From Nocardia speluncae NBRC 108251 (lineage in GTDB: Bacteria; Actinomycetota; Actinomycetes; Mycobacteriales; Mycobacteriaceae), in NCBI RefSeq assembly GCF_001613245.1, contig NZ_BDBZ01000004.1:105924-169923 (forward strand): a DNA stretch of 64,000 bases, given 5' to 3'. The translations under genes and the position numbers were made by a program. The number at the start of each line of letters is the position of its first letter. Position 1 is the first letter of the stretch. Positions 40,402 to 48,944 of the stretch are shown here, piece after piece. A model generated the notes under the pieces. It did not search any database, had not been told where the DNA came from, and saw nothing but the letters and a program-made list of their open reading frames with translations.

Positions 40402-41411
40402 CGCATCTCCTCCCCGGCAACCGCTCCCGGGGCCCCCGCGGGCACCCCGGCCGGAGCCGTCGGCGGTACAGCGGCGCCGCCTTCACCGGCGGCCGGACCT
40501 TCCCCGGCGACCGGTGCACCGGCAGACGGCGGTGCGGCCGGAGCTGAGTCCGAGCCCGCCGGCCCCGGTGGCGGTACGGCCGCCGCGCCCGGTTCGACCG
40601 GTGGCTCCGGCACGGCGGCACCGTCCACCGGAGCGGGAGCTCCCGCCATGGGCGCGCCCGGCTCCGGAACAGCGGCAGGTGCTGGCTCGTTCCCCGTGCC
40701 CGGAACCACCGGCGCACCGGCATTTTCCGGCGCGGGGGCAACACCCGCCGGCGGCTGCCCCGGTGCCGGTGCGCTGCCGGGAGCAGGCGCCGGCTGTGGC
40801 TGTGCGGGATCGACGCCCGGAGCAGCGAGCACAGTGCCCGGAGCGGGACTCGCGGCGGGCACCGGCGGCGTCACCGGAACCGGAACGACCCGCTCCCCCG
40901 GATCCGCGCCGTTGGGCGGGACGGCCCGCGGCGGCGCGTTCAGCGGCGGTGCGGGAGGCCCCTGGGCCGGTGCGGGTTCACCGATCACGGTGATCGTTCC
41001 GTCCGGTGCCACCACCAGGCGTGCGGGGTCGTCGGCGGGAATCATGCCGAGTTCCCGGGCGCGGGCGGCGAGTACGGGGGCGGAATCGGCCGCGGCCACT
41101 TCGCGTTGCAGCGCCGCACGTTCGTCGGAGAGCACCCGGTTGGCCTCGCGAGTGTCGCTCAGCTGGTAGCTGTCCTCGGCGGCGCGCGTCGTCAGTACCA
41201 ACGTCAGCACCAGCCCGCAGCCGAACATGGCCAGGATCGCGGCGACGAACGGCGCCCGCCCGGTCAGCTCGGAACCGGCCGGCGCAGCGGGCGTGGTAAC
41301 CCGTTGCCGGCGGCGCTCGTAGGCCCGCTGTGCCGCACCGGACTTGACCCGCTCGGCGCTGTGTGCGCGCCGGGCCGGCCGGCCGGTTTCGGTACGTGTT
41401 CCCACACTCAT
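40398..41411 (-). CDS. ftsL: FtsL-like divisome protein with Pro/Ala-rich tail
   Basis: Position just before ftsI and topology identify the FtsL counterpart (as Rv2164c in M. tuberculosis). A basic cytoplasmic N-terminus of about 50 residues, one membrane helix (about 54-76) and a short coiled coil (QLSDTREANRVLSDERAALQ) are followed by ARARELGMIPADDPARLVV and then about 185 residues almost entirely Pro, Ala, Gly and Val. The tail is far longer than the conserved part. 337 aa. ATG at 41411 was chosen: a GGGGGTG lies upstream and the start overlaps the stop of an 80-aa upstream frame (ATGA). Confidence 0.85.
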   Translation of the reverse strand: MSVGTRTETGRPARRAHSAERVKSGAAQRAYERRRQRVTTPAAPAGSELTGRAPFVAAILAMFGCGLVLTLVLTTRAAEDSYQLSDTREANRVLSDERAALQREVAAADSAPVLAARARELGMIPADDPARLVVAPDGTITVIGEPAPAQGPPAPPLNAPPRAVPPNGADPGERVVPVPVTPPVPAASPAPGTVLAAPGVDPAQPQPAPAPGSAPAPGQPPAGVAPAPENAGAPVVPGTGNEPAPAAVPEPGAPMAGAPAPVDGAAVPEPPVEPGAAAVPPPGPAGSDSAPAAPPSAGAPVAGEGPAAGEGGAAVPPTAPAGVPAGAPGAVAGEEMR

Positions 41412-41650
41412 ACCAGACACCCCCGTATCGGTGTGATGGCTCGCGACGTCGTGGCGCGTGCCCCTGTGCTGTATCCGTCCGCTGTGTCCGGCCGCTTCTC
41501 CTCCGATACCGCCGGACACCTGCTCGCGATGCGGTACACCGGTACCGCATACACCATGTAGTACCCGATATTTCCTTTGCGGACAATCGAATTCGATACA
41601 ATTGCACGGCCGGATCCAGGGCGAAGGGACGGGCGGGGGTGCCGGCTCAT
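41408..41650 (-). CDS. 80-aa bridging frame between rsmH and ftsL
   Basis: An ATG on the rsmH stop (ATGA, 41650-41647) opens a frame with no stop until the TGA lying on the ftsL start (ATGA, 41411-41408), filling the whole 235-bp gap. The middle ([20 protein letters not shown]) is less Arg-rich than typical chance frames and is encoded by unusually AT-rich DNA. No family is recognised. It could be a translated coupler, a small protein, or chance. Confidence 0.4.
   Translation of the reverse strand: MSRHPRPSLRPGSGRAIVSNSIVRKGNIGYYMVYAVPVYRIASRCPAVSEEKRPDTADGYSTGARATTSRAITPIRGCLV
41529..41597. promoter_or_regulatory. AT-rich patch with inverted repeats ahead of ftsL
   Basis: Within an otherwise very GC-rich operon this patch has a 9-bp hairpin (41529-41537 with 41542-41550, 4-nt loop) and a perfect 12-bp palindrome ATCGAATTCGAT (41586-41597). 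It could hold an internal promoter or operator for ftsL and ftsI. I could not place a convincing -35/-10 pair. Confidence 0.35.
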
Positions 41651-42627
41651 TCCGTCTCCTCCTGTGCGATCTTCTCCGCAGCCCGCATCCGTACCGGCGC
41701 CGCGCGCGGGTTCTCCTCGATCTCCGCGGCGCTCGCCTGTTCGGCACCACGGGTCAGGATCCGGAACAGCGGACCCATACCGGGCAGTTCGACAGGAAGG
41801 TCGAGCGGCGTACGCGATTTCGCCCGATCGGCCAGCTCGTGCTTGACCACCCGGTCCTCGAGCGATTGATACGACATGACGACGATCCGCCCACCAGGGC
41901 ACAACGCGTCCAGCGCGGCGGGCAGCGCGGCCCGCAGCGACTCCAGTTCGGCGTTCACCTCCACCCGCAGGGCCTGGAAGGTGCGCTTGGCCGGATGTCC
42001 GCCGGTCCGCCGGGCGGCCGCGGGAATGGCGTCGTAGAGCAAGGCAACCAGTTCGGCACTGGTCCGGAACGGCTGCTTTGCCCGGCGCCGTACGACCTCC
42101 GCCGCGATCCGGCTCGCGAAACGCTCCTCGCCGTAAACTTTGAGCACCCGGGCGAGTTCGCCGTGACTGTAGGTGTTGAGCACATCGGCGGCCGTGAGGC
42201 CGGTGGTCGGATCCATCCGCATATCCAGTGGAGCGTCCACCGAATAGGCGAAACCACGTTCGGCTTCGTCCAATTGCATGGACGAGACCCCGAGGTCCAT
42301 CAACAGGCCGTGCACCGACCCCGTGGCAGGCAGCCCCGCTTCGGCGAGCGCATCGGCTATCCCGTCGTAGCGGGTGTGCACCAGAGTGGTCCGGTCCCGG
42401 TAAGGCTGTAACCGTTCGGCGGCAAGGGACAGCGCCTCGGTATCCCGGTCCAGCCCTACCAGGCGCAGAGCCGGGTGGGTCCGCAGGAAGTATTCGGCAT
42501 GGCCCCCCAGCCCGAGGGTGGCGTCGAGGTATATCGCATCCGGCCGATCGAGCACCGGGTCGAGCAATTCCGCCGCGCGAGTGAGCAGAACGGGGACGTG
42601 TCGCGTGCCGTACTGCTCACGGTTCAC
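41647..42627 (-). CDS. rsmH: 16S rRNA (cytosine-1402-N4)-methyltransferase
   Basis: Also called mraW. S-adenosylmethionine-dependent methyltransferase with RHVPVLL near the start, [16 protein letters not shown] (SAM motif I), [20 protein letters not shown], and [14 protein letters not shown] near the end. 326 aa. The GTG at 42627 was chosen because GGAGGT lies directly upstream (short spacing) and the family N-terminus follows. Second gene of the mraZ operon. Confidence 0.96.
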   Translation of the reverse strand: MNREQYGTRHVPVLLTRAAELLDPVLDRPDAIYLDATLGLGGHAEYFLRTHPALRLVGLDRDTEALSLAAERLQPYRDRTTLVHTRYDGIADALAEAGLPATGSVHGLLMDLGVSSMQLDEAERGFAYSVDAPLDMRMDPTTGLTAADVLNTYSHGELARVLKVYGEERFASRIAAEVVRRRAKQPFRTSAELVALLYDAIPAAARRTGGHPAKRTFQALRVEVNAELESLRAALPAALDALCPGGRIVVMSYQSLEDRVVKHELADRAKSRTPLDLPVELPGMGPLFRILTRGAEQASAAEIEENPRAAPVRMRAAEKIAQEETE

Positions 42628-42897
42628 CTGACCTCCCGGAATTGTGCCTTGCCGGCGGAACGACCGGCTGCGGGTCGTATCGGACCGTGGCGCCGGCATG
42701 TATGCCGTCGCCGAAGCGGTGCGGAAATATGCGTGAGATGCGGCGCCGCCACGACAGGGAGGGCCACAGAATGTGCGACATAAGGAAATCGGTGACCGGA
42801 CGAATGCCGCGGGGTCTCTGACCGAAGCGGCACCTGGCGTCGGGGAAGTACGTCAGGGTCCGCGTCCGGGCAGAGGCCGCGTGGCACTCGCCGCGGG

Positions 42898-43329
42898 CTA
42901 GAAGATTCCGCCCAATGCCTCGTCTCTCGCTTGCGCGTAGTCCTCCTCGTGTTCGGCGAGGTAGGTCTCCCACGCCTGCTTGTCCCAAATCTCCAGAAAG
43001 TCCACCGAACCGATGACCGAACAGTCGCGGGTGAGGTTGGCGTACCGGCGATGTTCGGCCGACAATACGATCCGGCCCTGCGTATCCAGCTGCTGCTCGT
43101 CGGTTCCCGCCGCCAGCGCCCGGATGAATGCCCGCGCCTGCGGATTGCTCCGGGATGCCGAAGCAGCTCTCCGGGCGAGAGCACTGAACTCTTCCTTCGG
43201 ATAGACGGCCAGGCTGTGGTCCTGCCCTTTGGTGACCATCAACCCTCCCGCCAGATCGTCTCGAAACTTCGCGGGCAACGTGAGTCGCCCTTTGTCGTCC
43301 AACCGAGGTGTGTAAGTACCGAGAAACAA
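42898..43329 (-). CDS. mraZ: Transcriptional regulator MraZ
   Basis: DNA-binding autoregulator of the division and cell-wall cluster. Two AbrB-like halves are visible, each with the repeat core ([16 protein letters not shown] and [16 protein letters not shown]). 143 aa. The start is TTG at 43329 with a perfect AGGAGG 8 nt upstream. It is the first gene of the cluster and its presumed operator (three GTGGR repeats) lies about 90 bp upstream. Confidence 0.95.
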   Translation of the reverse strand: MFLGTYTPRLDDKGRLTLPAKFRDDLAGGLMVTKGQDHSLAVYPKEEFSALARRAASASRSNPQARAFIRALAAGTDEQQLDTQGRIVLSAEHRRYANLTRDCSVIGSVDFLEIWDKQAWETYLAEHEEDYAQARDEALGGIF

Positions 43330-43414
43330 CCCCGATACCTCCTACTGGACCACCTCGAATGGTGTCGGCCGCTGGACCGGCCGAGCGCCTTACGGCCTCT
43401 CCTGTAGTGCGCGC

Positions 43415-43439
43415 TCCACATTACCCCACTTTCCCCCAC
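43415..43439 (-). promoter_or_regulatory. MraZ operator: three GTGGR repeats at 10-bp spacing
   Basis: GTGGG (43439-43435), GTGGG (43429-43425) and GTGGA (43419-43415) repeat exactly every 10 bp on the minus strand, matching the direct-repeat boxes described for MraZ in other bacteria. The repeats lie on one face of the DNA and cover the mraZ promoter spacer. Confidence 0.7.
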
Positions 43440-43445
43440 TTTCAA
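43418..43445 (-). promoter_or_regulatory. mraZ promoter (-35 TTGAAA, -10 TAATGT)
   Basis: On the minus strand TTGAAA (43445-43440) and TAATGT (43423-43418) are separated by 16 bp, a good actinobacterial sigma-A promoter, about 90 bp before the mraZ start. The MraZ-type repeats overlap the spacer and the -10, which fits repression by MraZ. Confidence 0.65.
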
Positions 43446-43722
43446 TCGAAACACGGGGTGATGTGGCTCCCCGGTTCACGGATTTCGCAGGTCATCCCAG
43501 CTATCACGGACCGAGTGAACTTTTCGCGCGCTCTGCCTCCTTGCGCGCGTCCACGCAAGGAGCATCAGACGGCGCCCGTCAACTTCCAGCAAACCCCCTG
43601 TTCACGCGCCGTGACGGCGCGCAGTGGGGCGCTGTGGGGGACTCCGGTGGGGGGAAGTGGAAAGAGGCGCTCCCGCGCTGGACGAGCCGCACCGCCAGGG
43701 CGGGTCGCACCGCACCGGACAA

Positions 43723-43773
43723 GCGCGAACAGCGATGCCGCACCGGAATCCGGTGCGGCATCGCTGTTCGCGC
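43723..43773. terminator. 51-bp near-perfect palindrome downstream of the DUF3040 gene
   Basis: A 25-bp perfect inverted repeat (43723-43747 and 43749-43773) around a single base lies 30 bp past the stop of the DUF3040 gene and about 280 bp before the mraZ promoter. It most likely terminates DUF3040 transcription and shields the mraZ promoter; it would fold equally in both directions. The remainder of the 474-bp gap (43330-43803) holds the mraZ promoter and nothing else I can name. Confidence 0.65.
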
Positions 43774-43803
43774 AATATGTGAGAGGTTCGCCTCGGCCGG
43801 CTA

Positions 43804-44238
43804 CTACTCCTGTTCGAACCTTCTACGGAACCGGTCTTCCATCCGCTCGGTGAATCCACCGGAACGGCGTTGGCGACCGCGGCCACCGCCGCGCGGCGAC
43901 GATCCCGACGCGGCCGGCGGATCGTTCGGGGATGTATCGCCCCCATCCGCCGGTCCACCCTTCGTTCCGCCGAGCAGGACCAGTACTCCCGCACCGAACA
44001 TCACGATGAATCCGATCAGACTGATGATCGGGAACCCACCCAGCCGCACCGGCAGGGCGATACCGGCGATCAGCAGGACGAGGCCGAGTAAGAACAAGGC
44101 CGCGGCCTGGAGTCGGCGGCGACTCGACGGTGTACGGAAGCGTCCACCGCGGACGGACGACGCAAACTTCGGATCCTCAGCATAGAGAGCGCTCTCGATC
44201 TGTTCGAGCATGCGCTGCTCGTGCTCGGAGAGTGGCAC
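43804..44238 (-). CDS. DUF3040 membrane protein
   Basis: A 144-aa protein with the DUF3040 start (MPLSEHEQRMLEQIESALYAEDPKFASSV), two membrane helices (about residues 43-63 and 67-88) and a Gly/Pro/Arg-rich tail ending in a basic amphipathic stretch (MEDRFRRRF). It lies upstream of mraZ on the same strand as Rv2169c does in M. tuberculosis. The function is unknown; the position suggests an envelope or division role. Confidence 0.9.
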   Translation of the reverse strand: MPLSEHEQRMLEQIESALYAEDPKFASSVRGGRFRTPSSRRRLQAAALFLLGLVLLIAGIALPVRLGGFPIISLIGFIVMFGAGVLVLLGGTKGGPADGGDTSPNDPPAASGSSPRGGGRGRQRRSGGFTERMEDRFRRRFEQE

Positions 44239-44266
44239 GGTACCTCCCCCGGCACTAGGACGTGGC

Positions 44267-44313
44267 TGTCGCCTCCGGGTAGGCGACAGATAACCCCTTG
44301 GCGGCTATCTGTC
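44267..44313 (-). promoter_or_regulatory. Two overlapping, mutually exclusive hairpins in the DUF3040 leader
   Basis: An 8-bp stem (44267-44274 with 44281-44288) and another 8-bp stem (44285-44292 with 44306-44313) share bases 44285-44288, so only one can form at a time. They lie 29-75 bp upstream of the DUF3040 ATG. This could be a small attenuator or protein-binding site; no known RNA family is recognised. Confidence 0.3.
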
Positions 44314-44494
44314 ATCAATGATACGAGTTCCCCCAGAGTGGTACCACCATATGGGTACAGCTGAGCGAACTTCGTGATCGCAGCGAGCCCGAGCGACAGC
44401 GAAAGCCGTGGTCGGCGGCCCGTGCCCGGGCGCCGGACACCAGTGCAAGCCTGCCGACCCGCCGCCTGTGGGGGGCATCCCGGCGGCGATCGCG

Positions 44495-44932
44495 CTAGCG
44501 CGGTGTGTCGCTCCCGTCCCCCACGGCCCGCAGCCGCACCGCCGGTGCGATCAGATCCTCCACATCGTGGAGGAATGCGCCCACCCGCGCAGAGAATTCG
44601 TCGGCGCGGGTGTCGTCGATCTCGCGCGGCAGCCCGGCCTCCAGCGCCGCCCGGGTCGCGGAATGGCCGCTGAAATAGTCCGCCCACATCACGAATTCGG
44701 GCGCGGCGCGCTGCAGCATCACCCAAGCGTTACGAGAACGGGCCCGCGGCGCGGCATCAGCGCCGGTGAGTGCCAGCACTGCCCCCGCCCCGCGCAACGC
44801 GGCCAGATAGGCGACCCGGAACCGCTCCCGTGGGTCGCTCTCCCCCGCCGCCTCCATCAACAGTCCGTCGGCGCGTTGCAACAGCATCCCCGCCCGGCCC
44901 GAGTGACCCGGGTGAACGTTTCGGTCCGCCAT
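44495..44932 (-). CDS. SAV_6107-type HEPN domain protein
   Basis: A 145-aa, mainly helical protein with a HEPN-like pattern (LLQRADGLLMEAA, RFRVAYLAALRGAGAVLAL, ARSRNAWVMLQRAAPEFVMWADYF). It resembles the actinobacterial SAV_6107 family. The Rx4-6H catalytic motif of toxin RNases is not evident, so it need not be a toxin. ATG at 44932 was chosen because GGAGGG lies 7 nt upstream. It is divergent from the GNAT gene. Confidence 0.75.
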   Translation of the reverse strand: MADRNVHPGHSGRAGMLLQRADGLLMEAAGESDPRERFRVAYLAALRGAGAVLALTGADAAPRARSRNAWVMLQRAAPEFVMWADYFSGHSATRAALEAGLPREIDDTRADEFSARVGAFLHDVEDLIAPAVRLRAVGDGSDTPR

Positions 44933-45129
44933 GGCCGTCCCTCCGTATCTCCCCCGCCGACCCCCGTGGCGGTCCGCCGGTATGGCAGGCTGAGCGTGCA
45001 CCGTGGGGGGCCGAACAGGTATTCGAACGTTTGGCTCGAGCTTGAATATAGAGACGACCACCGACATGTTCGCCCGCCGGAAGTCCCAGCTCCGCCCCGC
45101 CGACCGCGAAAGAGCCCACCGATACCGCA

Positions 45130-45750
45130 ATGACCGCCGTCAAACCCAACCAACTCCCCGCCCCGGTCGTCGTCGACCTCTCGGTGGCCGCGCTGCGCGC
45201 CCGACTGCACGATGCGCTGTCGGTGTACGTCGCGGCCATGGACTATCCGCGCGGCACCGAACACCATCGCGCACCGATGTGGACCGAGCACACCCAGCGC
45301 GCCGGCTGGCAGGCCGTCGCAGCAGTGGTCCCCGAGGACAACGGCGGCTTCGATATCCGCACCTCTCCCCTTGTCGCCATCGCCTACGGCTATCGCGGCG
45401 GACCACATCAGTGGTGGCAGCAGCAGGTACACGCGGGTATGCGACGGTCCGGCCGGCCGGAAGCGGCGATCCAGGGGCTGCTCGGCGACTATTTCGAACT
45501 CACCGAACTGCATGTTCATCCGAGCGCGCAGGGTCGCGGTATCGGCGCGATCCTGCTCCGCAGACTCCTGCGTGACCGGCTCGAACGCGCCGTACTCCTG
45601 TCCACACCCGAAGTATCGGCCGAGGACAACCGCGCCTGGCGGCTGTACCGGCGGATGGGTTTCCAGGACGTGCTGCGCGATTTCGTCTTCGCCGGCGACA
45701 GCCGCCGCTTCGGCATTCTCGGCCGGCCGTTGCCGCTTCCGCCGCCATGA
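45130..45750 (+). CDS. GNAT-family N-acetyltransferase (Rv2170-like)
   Basis: A 206-aa acetyltransferase with the acetyl-CoA loop VHPSAQGRGIGAILLRRLL, followed by LLSTPEVSAEDNRAWRLYRRMGFQ. Position next to DUF3040 and lppM matches Rv2170 of M. tuberculosis. Its stop overlaps the start of the CrtO-like gene (ATGA, 45747-45750), so a conserved housekeeping-type gene is directly coupled to a carotenoid gene. Substrate unknown here. Confidence 0.88.
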   Translation: MTAVKPNQLPAPVVVDLSVAALRARLHDALSVYVAAMDYPRGTEHHRAPMWTEHTQRAGWQAVAAVVPEDNGGFDIRTSPLVAIAYGYRGGPHQWWQQQVHAGMRRSGRPEAAIQGLLGDYFELTELHVHPSAQGRGIGAILLRRLLRDRLERAVLLSTPEVSAEDNRAWRLYRRMGFQDVLRDFVFAGDSRRFGILGRPLPLPPP

Positions 45751-47312
45751 CGGTGGTGATCATCGGTTCCGGGCACAACGCGCTGGTCGCCGCGTGTTAT
45801 CTGGCCCGGGCGGGCCGCCCGGTGCGCGTGCTGGAACGCGACAGCGTACTGGGCGGTGCGGTATCGACCGTGGAACGCTTCCCCGGGCACCGCGTGGATC
45901 GCGGATCATCGGCACATCTGATGATCCGGCATACCGGCATCATCGAGGAATTGGCGCTGGACCTGTTCGGCCTGCGCTATCTCGACTGCGACCCGTGGGC
46001 TTTCGTACCCGCCTGCCCCGATACCGGCGCCGCCCCGATCGTCTTCCACCGCGACCTCGACCGCACCTGTGCGTCCTTGGCCACCGCCTGCGGCGACCGT
46101 GACGCGGCGGCCTACCGGCGTTTCGTGGCGGTCTGGGAACCGCGTGCCCGCCGGGTGATGCGCTCGTTCGGGGGCACCCCGGCCCCGGGCCATCTCCTGC
46201 GTTCGTTCTGGGGTCTGGATGCCCGCGCCGGCGGTAGCGCCCTGTCACGGGAATTCCTGCAGACCGGTGACGCGCTGCTGGACAGCTGGTTCGACGACGA
46301 GCGGCTCAAGGCCGCGCTGGCCTGGTTCGGCGCGCAATCGGGCCCGCCGATGTCGGAACCGGGGACGGCGCCGATGGTGGGGTTCGCGGCGCTCATGCAT
46401 ACCCTGCCACCAGGGCGCGCGGTCGGCGGCAGTGGCGCGCTCACCGAAGCGCTCGTGGCCCGGCTGCGCGCCGACGGCGGGGAGATCGTGGCCGGTGATT
46501 CGGTCACCGCGCTCACCCGCAGCGGCGACCGGTGGCAGATCCGTACCGCCACGGGTCGCGACCACACCGCCGATACCGTAATCGCCGGAACCCATATCCT
46601 CACCACCCTCGAACTGCTGCGCGCCGGCGGTTTCGACCCGGAAACGCTGGACGGGTGGCGGCGGCGGATCCGGGTCGGCCCCGGTATCGGCATGGTGGTG
46701 CGTGCCGCGACCAGTGCACTACCGCAGTATCCGGGCGCGACGACCGCCGAATCCGCGACCGGCCTGCAATTGCTGGTCACCGACCGCCGGGAATTGCGAC
46801 TCGCGCACGGAAATGCCCTCGGCGGCCGGCTGCCACCGCGGCCGGTGGTGCTGGGGATGAGTTTCAGCGCGTTGGACCCCGGTATCGCCCCGGCCGGCCA
46901 GCATCAGCTCTCGCTGTGGTCGCAGTGGCATCCCTACCGGCTCGCCGACGGCACACAATGGGCGTCGCACGCCGAATCCGAAGCCGACCGGATCATCGGT
47001 GAACTGGACCGGTATGCACCCGGCGCTGCGGCGACGGTATTGCGCCGCCATATCCAGACCCCGGTCGATCTGGAAACCGAGATGGGGCTGCGCGGCGGCA
47101 ATGTCATGCATATCGAGATGAGCCTCGACCAGATGATGCTGTGGCGGCCGTTACCGGAACTGTCCGGGCAGCGAGTGCCCGGCGCGCCCGGTCTCTATCT
47201 CACCGGTGCCTCCACACATCCGGGCGGCGGGGTATCCGGAGCGAGCGGGCGAACCGCGGCGCGGCTGGTCCTGCGCGACAGCCGGCGCGGGTGGCGGTGG
47301 CTGCGCAGGTGA
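45747..47312 (+). CDS. FAD-dependent carotenoid oxidoreductase, CrtO ketolase-like
   Basis: A 521-aa flavoprotein of the CrtI/CrtO superfamily. It has the N-terminal dinucleotide fold (VVIIGSGHNALVAACYLARAG then ERDSVLGGAV) and the C-terminal signature GLYLTGASTHPGGGVSGASG typical of the CrtO/PYROXD2 branch rather than CrtI. CrtO of Rhodococcus puts a 4-keto group on beta- or gamma-carotene. With CrtB, CrtI, CruF-like and GT2 genes nearby, a ketolase role is likely. A phytoene-desaturase-like role cannot be excluded. Confidence 0.75.
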   Translation: MTVVIIGSGHNALVAACYLARAGRPVRVLERDSVLGGAVSTVERFPGHRVDRGSSAHLMIRHTGIIEELALDLFGLRYLDCDPWAFVPACPDTGAAPIVFHRDLDRTCASLATACGDRDAAAYRRFVAVWEPRARRVMRSFGGTPAPGHLLRSFWGLDARAGGSALSREFLQTGDALLDSWFDDERLKAALAWFGAQSGPPMSEPGTAPMVGFAALMHTLPPGRAVGGSGALTEALVARLRADGGEIVAGDSVTALTRSGDRWQIRTATGRDHTADTVIAGTHILTTLELLRAGGFDPETLDGWRRRIRVGPGIGMVVRAATSALPQYPGATTAESATGLQLLVTDRRELRLAHGNALGGRLPPRPVVLGMSFSALDPGIAPAGQHQLSLWSQWHPYRLADGTQWASHAESEADRIIGELDRYAPGAAATVLRRHIQTPVDLETEMGLRGGNVMHIEMSLDQMMLWRPLPELSGQRVPGAPGLYLTGASTHPGGGVSGASGRTAARLVLRDSRRGWRWLRR

Positions 47313-47314
47313 GC

Positions 47315-48151
47315 ATGCCGGCGTCGAAGACCCGGAGGGACAGCCCGCGTGAGCTGGCGCCGGCCGGTTGCCTGATCCTGCTCATCGCCGTGCAGATCGC
47401 GTATCCGCTGACGAGCGGGTTCGCCCGCGATACCGTCACGGTGGCGGTGGTTCTCGCCTCGGCGGGCACCGCCCTGGTGCACGCGGCAGTGACGCGCGGC
47501 TTGCGGTATGCGGTGGGTTTCGGCGTGATCGTGTCCGGTATCGGTCTCACCGCCGAGTCCATCGGCACCGCCACCGGGTTCCCGTTCGGCTCCTACGACT
47601 ACGCGGCAGGGCGGCTGGGCCCGGCACTGTTCGAGGTGCCGCTGGTGGTTCCGCTCGCGTGGACCGGCGGGATATATCCGATCTGGGTGGTCGCGGGAAT
47701 GTTGTGCCGTACGCCCGCGGCGCGAATAGCCGCCACCGCGGCGGGTGCGGTGGGCTGGGATTTGTTCCTGGACCCACAGATGGTGGCAGACGGGCAGTGG
47801 CAGTGGGCCGATACCGATTCGGGGCTTCCGGGGCTCGCAGCCATCCCGTGGACGAACTATCTCGGCTGGTTCCTGGTTGCGGGCCTCATCGCCGGTGCGC
47901 TGACCTTGTGGGAACGGACCGCACCGTCCCCCCGCCGGCTGGGCGTGCCGGTGGCAATGTTCCTGTGGACGTGGCTGGGTTCGGTGCTGGCACACGCCGT
48001 TTTTCTCGGCCTGCCCTACTCGGCCGCCTACGGCGGAGTCACGCTGGGACTACTCGGGGTTGCGCTGCTGGTCCGGACAGTCCGGACCGGAACCGGACAC
48101 GACGACTCGCCCGGTGGCGACGCGGCCGGGCCCGTCGCATGGCGTCGGTGA
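47315..48151 (+). CDS. cruF: Carotenoid biosynthesis protein, CruF-like hydratase
   Basis: A 278-aa membrane protein with about seven helices and the DUF422/CruF signatures FPFGSYDYAAGRLGPALFEV, PLAWTGGIYPIW, WDLFLDPQMVADGQWQW and IPWTNYLGWF. CruF hydrates the 1',2' double bond of a psi end group to give a tertiary alcohol. ATG at 47315 (AGGTGAG just upstream, 2 bp after the CrtO-like stop) was chosen over in-frame GTGs upstream. Predicted to act before the downstream GT2 enzyme. Confidence 0.82.
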   Translation: MPASKTRRDSPRELAPAGCLILLIAVQIAYPLTSGFARDTVTVAVVLASAGTALVHAAVTRGLRYAVGFGVIVSGIGLTAESIGTATGFPFGSYDYAAGRLGPALFEVPLVVPLAWTGGIYPIWVVAGMLCRTPAARIAATAAGAVGWDLFLDPQMVADGQWQWADTDSGLPGLAAIPWTNYLGWFLVAGLIAGALTLWERTAPSPRRLGVPVAMFLWTWLGSVLAHAVFLGLPYSAAYGGVTLGLLGVALLVRTVRTGTGHDDSPGGDAAGPVAWRR

Positions 48152-48167
48152 GTCGCGGCCTGGCACC

Positions 48168-48944
48168 ATGTCATCCGTGCCTTCGAGTCCCGTTACCGCG
48201 AAACCCGGCTCCCCGGTCCCTGTTCTGCGCGCACGCCGCCTGCGGGCGCGGGTGACAGCGGCCCTCGTGCTGGCCGCTCTGCTGGTACCCGCCCTGGCGG
48301 GATGCCTGCGGGTCCAGGCATCGATGGGGTTGTCGTCCAACGACCGGGTATCGGGCCGGATCGTGGCCGCGGTCATCCCGGAGAACAGTGCAGACGAGGG
48401 GCCCCAGTTCACCGCTCCGGAGGCTCTGGCCACCCAAGTGCGGATCGAACCGTACAACCAGGACGGCTACGTCGGCAGCGAAATCTACTTCGACGACCTG
48501 AACTTCGGCGAGGTCGAACAGCTCAGCCAGCTGTCGGAGCAGGCACAGGGCCTGTTCGAGCTGAAGTTCCAGCGCAACGGCGATCTGGTCAGCCTCAACG
48601 GCCGGGTCGATCTGGAGACGCTGGCCCCGCACGGTTCGGATGTGCAGTTGAGTGTGGCGTTCCCGGCGCGGGTCGCGAAAACCAACGGCACCCGTGAGGG
48701 CGATGCGGTGGTCTCCTGGAAGCTACCCGCCGGTGAAGTCAGCACGGTGCGCGCCGAGGTCGGCTACGCCGATCCGAACACCCGCTCGTTCGCCGGCTGG
48801 GCCGGTATCGTCGGCGGTATCACGCTGGCCGTCGCAGCCGTCGTCGCTGCTTTGGCGTATCTCTACCGCAACCCGCCTGCTTCCGGCGCCCCGGCCGGTT
48901 TCTCATTGCGCCGCTGGTGGGACCAGGTCAAGAACGACGCATGA
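48168..48944 (+). CDS. lppM: LppM-family lipoprotein
   Basis: A 258-aa protein with a lipobox (VPALAGC, lipidated Cys at about residue 45), an extracytoplasmic domain (about 46-205) and a C-terminal membrane helix (about 208-230) with a short cytoplasmic tail ending WWDQVKNDA. This matches LppM (Rv2171), a lipid-binding envelope protein affecting phosphoinositol mannosides in mycobacteria. ATG at 48168 was chosen. Its stop overlaps the next start (ATGA, 48941-48944), coupling it to the glycosyltransferase. Confidence 0.85.
   Translation: MSSVPSSPVTAKPGSPVPVLRARRLRARVTAALVLAALLVPALAGCLRVQASMGLSSNDRVSGRIVAAVIPENSADEGPQFTAPEALATQVRIEPYNQDGYVGSEIYFDDLNFGEVEQLSQLSEQAQGLFELKFQRNGDLVSLNGRVDLETLAPHGSDVQLSVAFPARVAKTNGTREGDAVVSWKLPAGEVSTVRAEVGYADPNTRSFAGWAGIVGGITLAVAAVVAALAYLYRNPPASGAPAGFSLRRWWDQVKNDA

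Noticed and set aside
42617..42781. 54-codon minus-strand frame ([11 protein letters not shown] start) ending 11 nt inside rsmH
   Set aside because: No ribosome-binding site, and it does not overlap the mraZ stop; unlike the listed bridging frames it lacks the double overlap.
42771..42821. 16-codon plus-strand frame ([16 protein letters not shown]) with a GGGAGG upstream, antisense to the mraZ-rsmH gap
   Set aside because: Too short to support; no partner gene on that strand and no sign of a promoter.
45023..45040. SOS-box-like TCGAAC...GCTCGA between the HEPN and GNAT genes
   Set aside because: Spacing is 5 rather than 4 and one half-site has a mismatch, so it is not a convincing LexA site.
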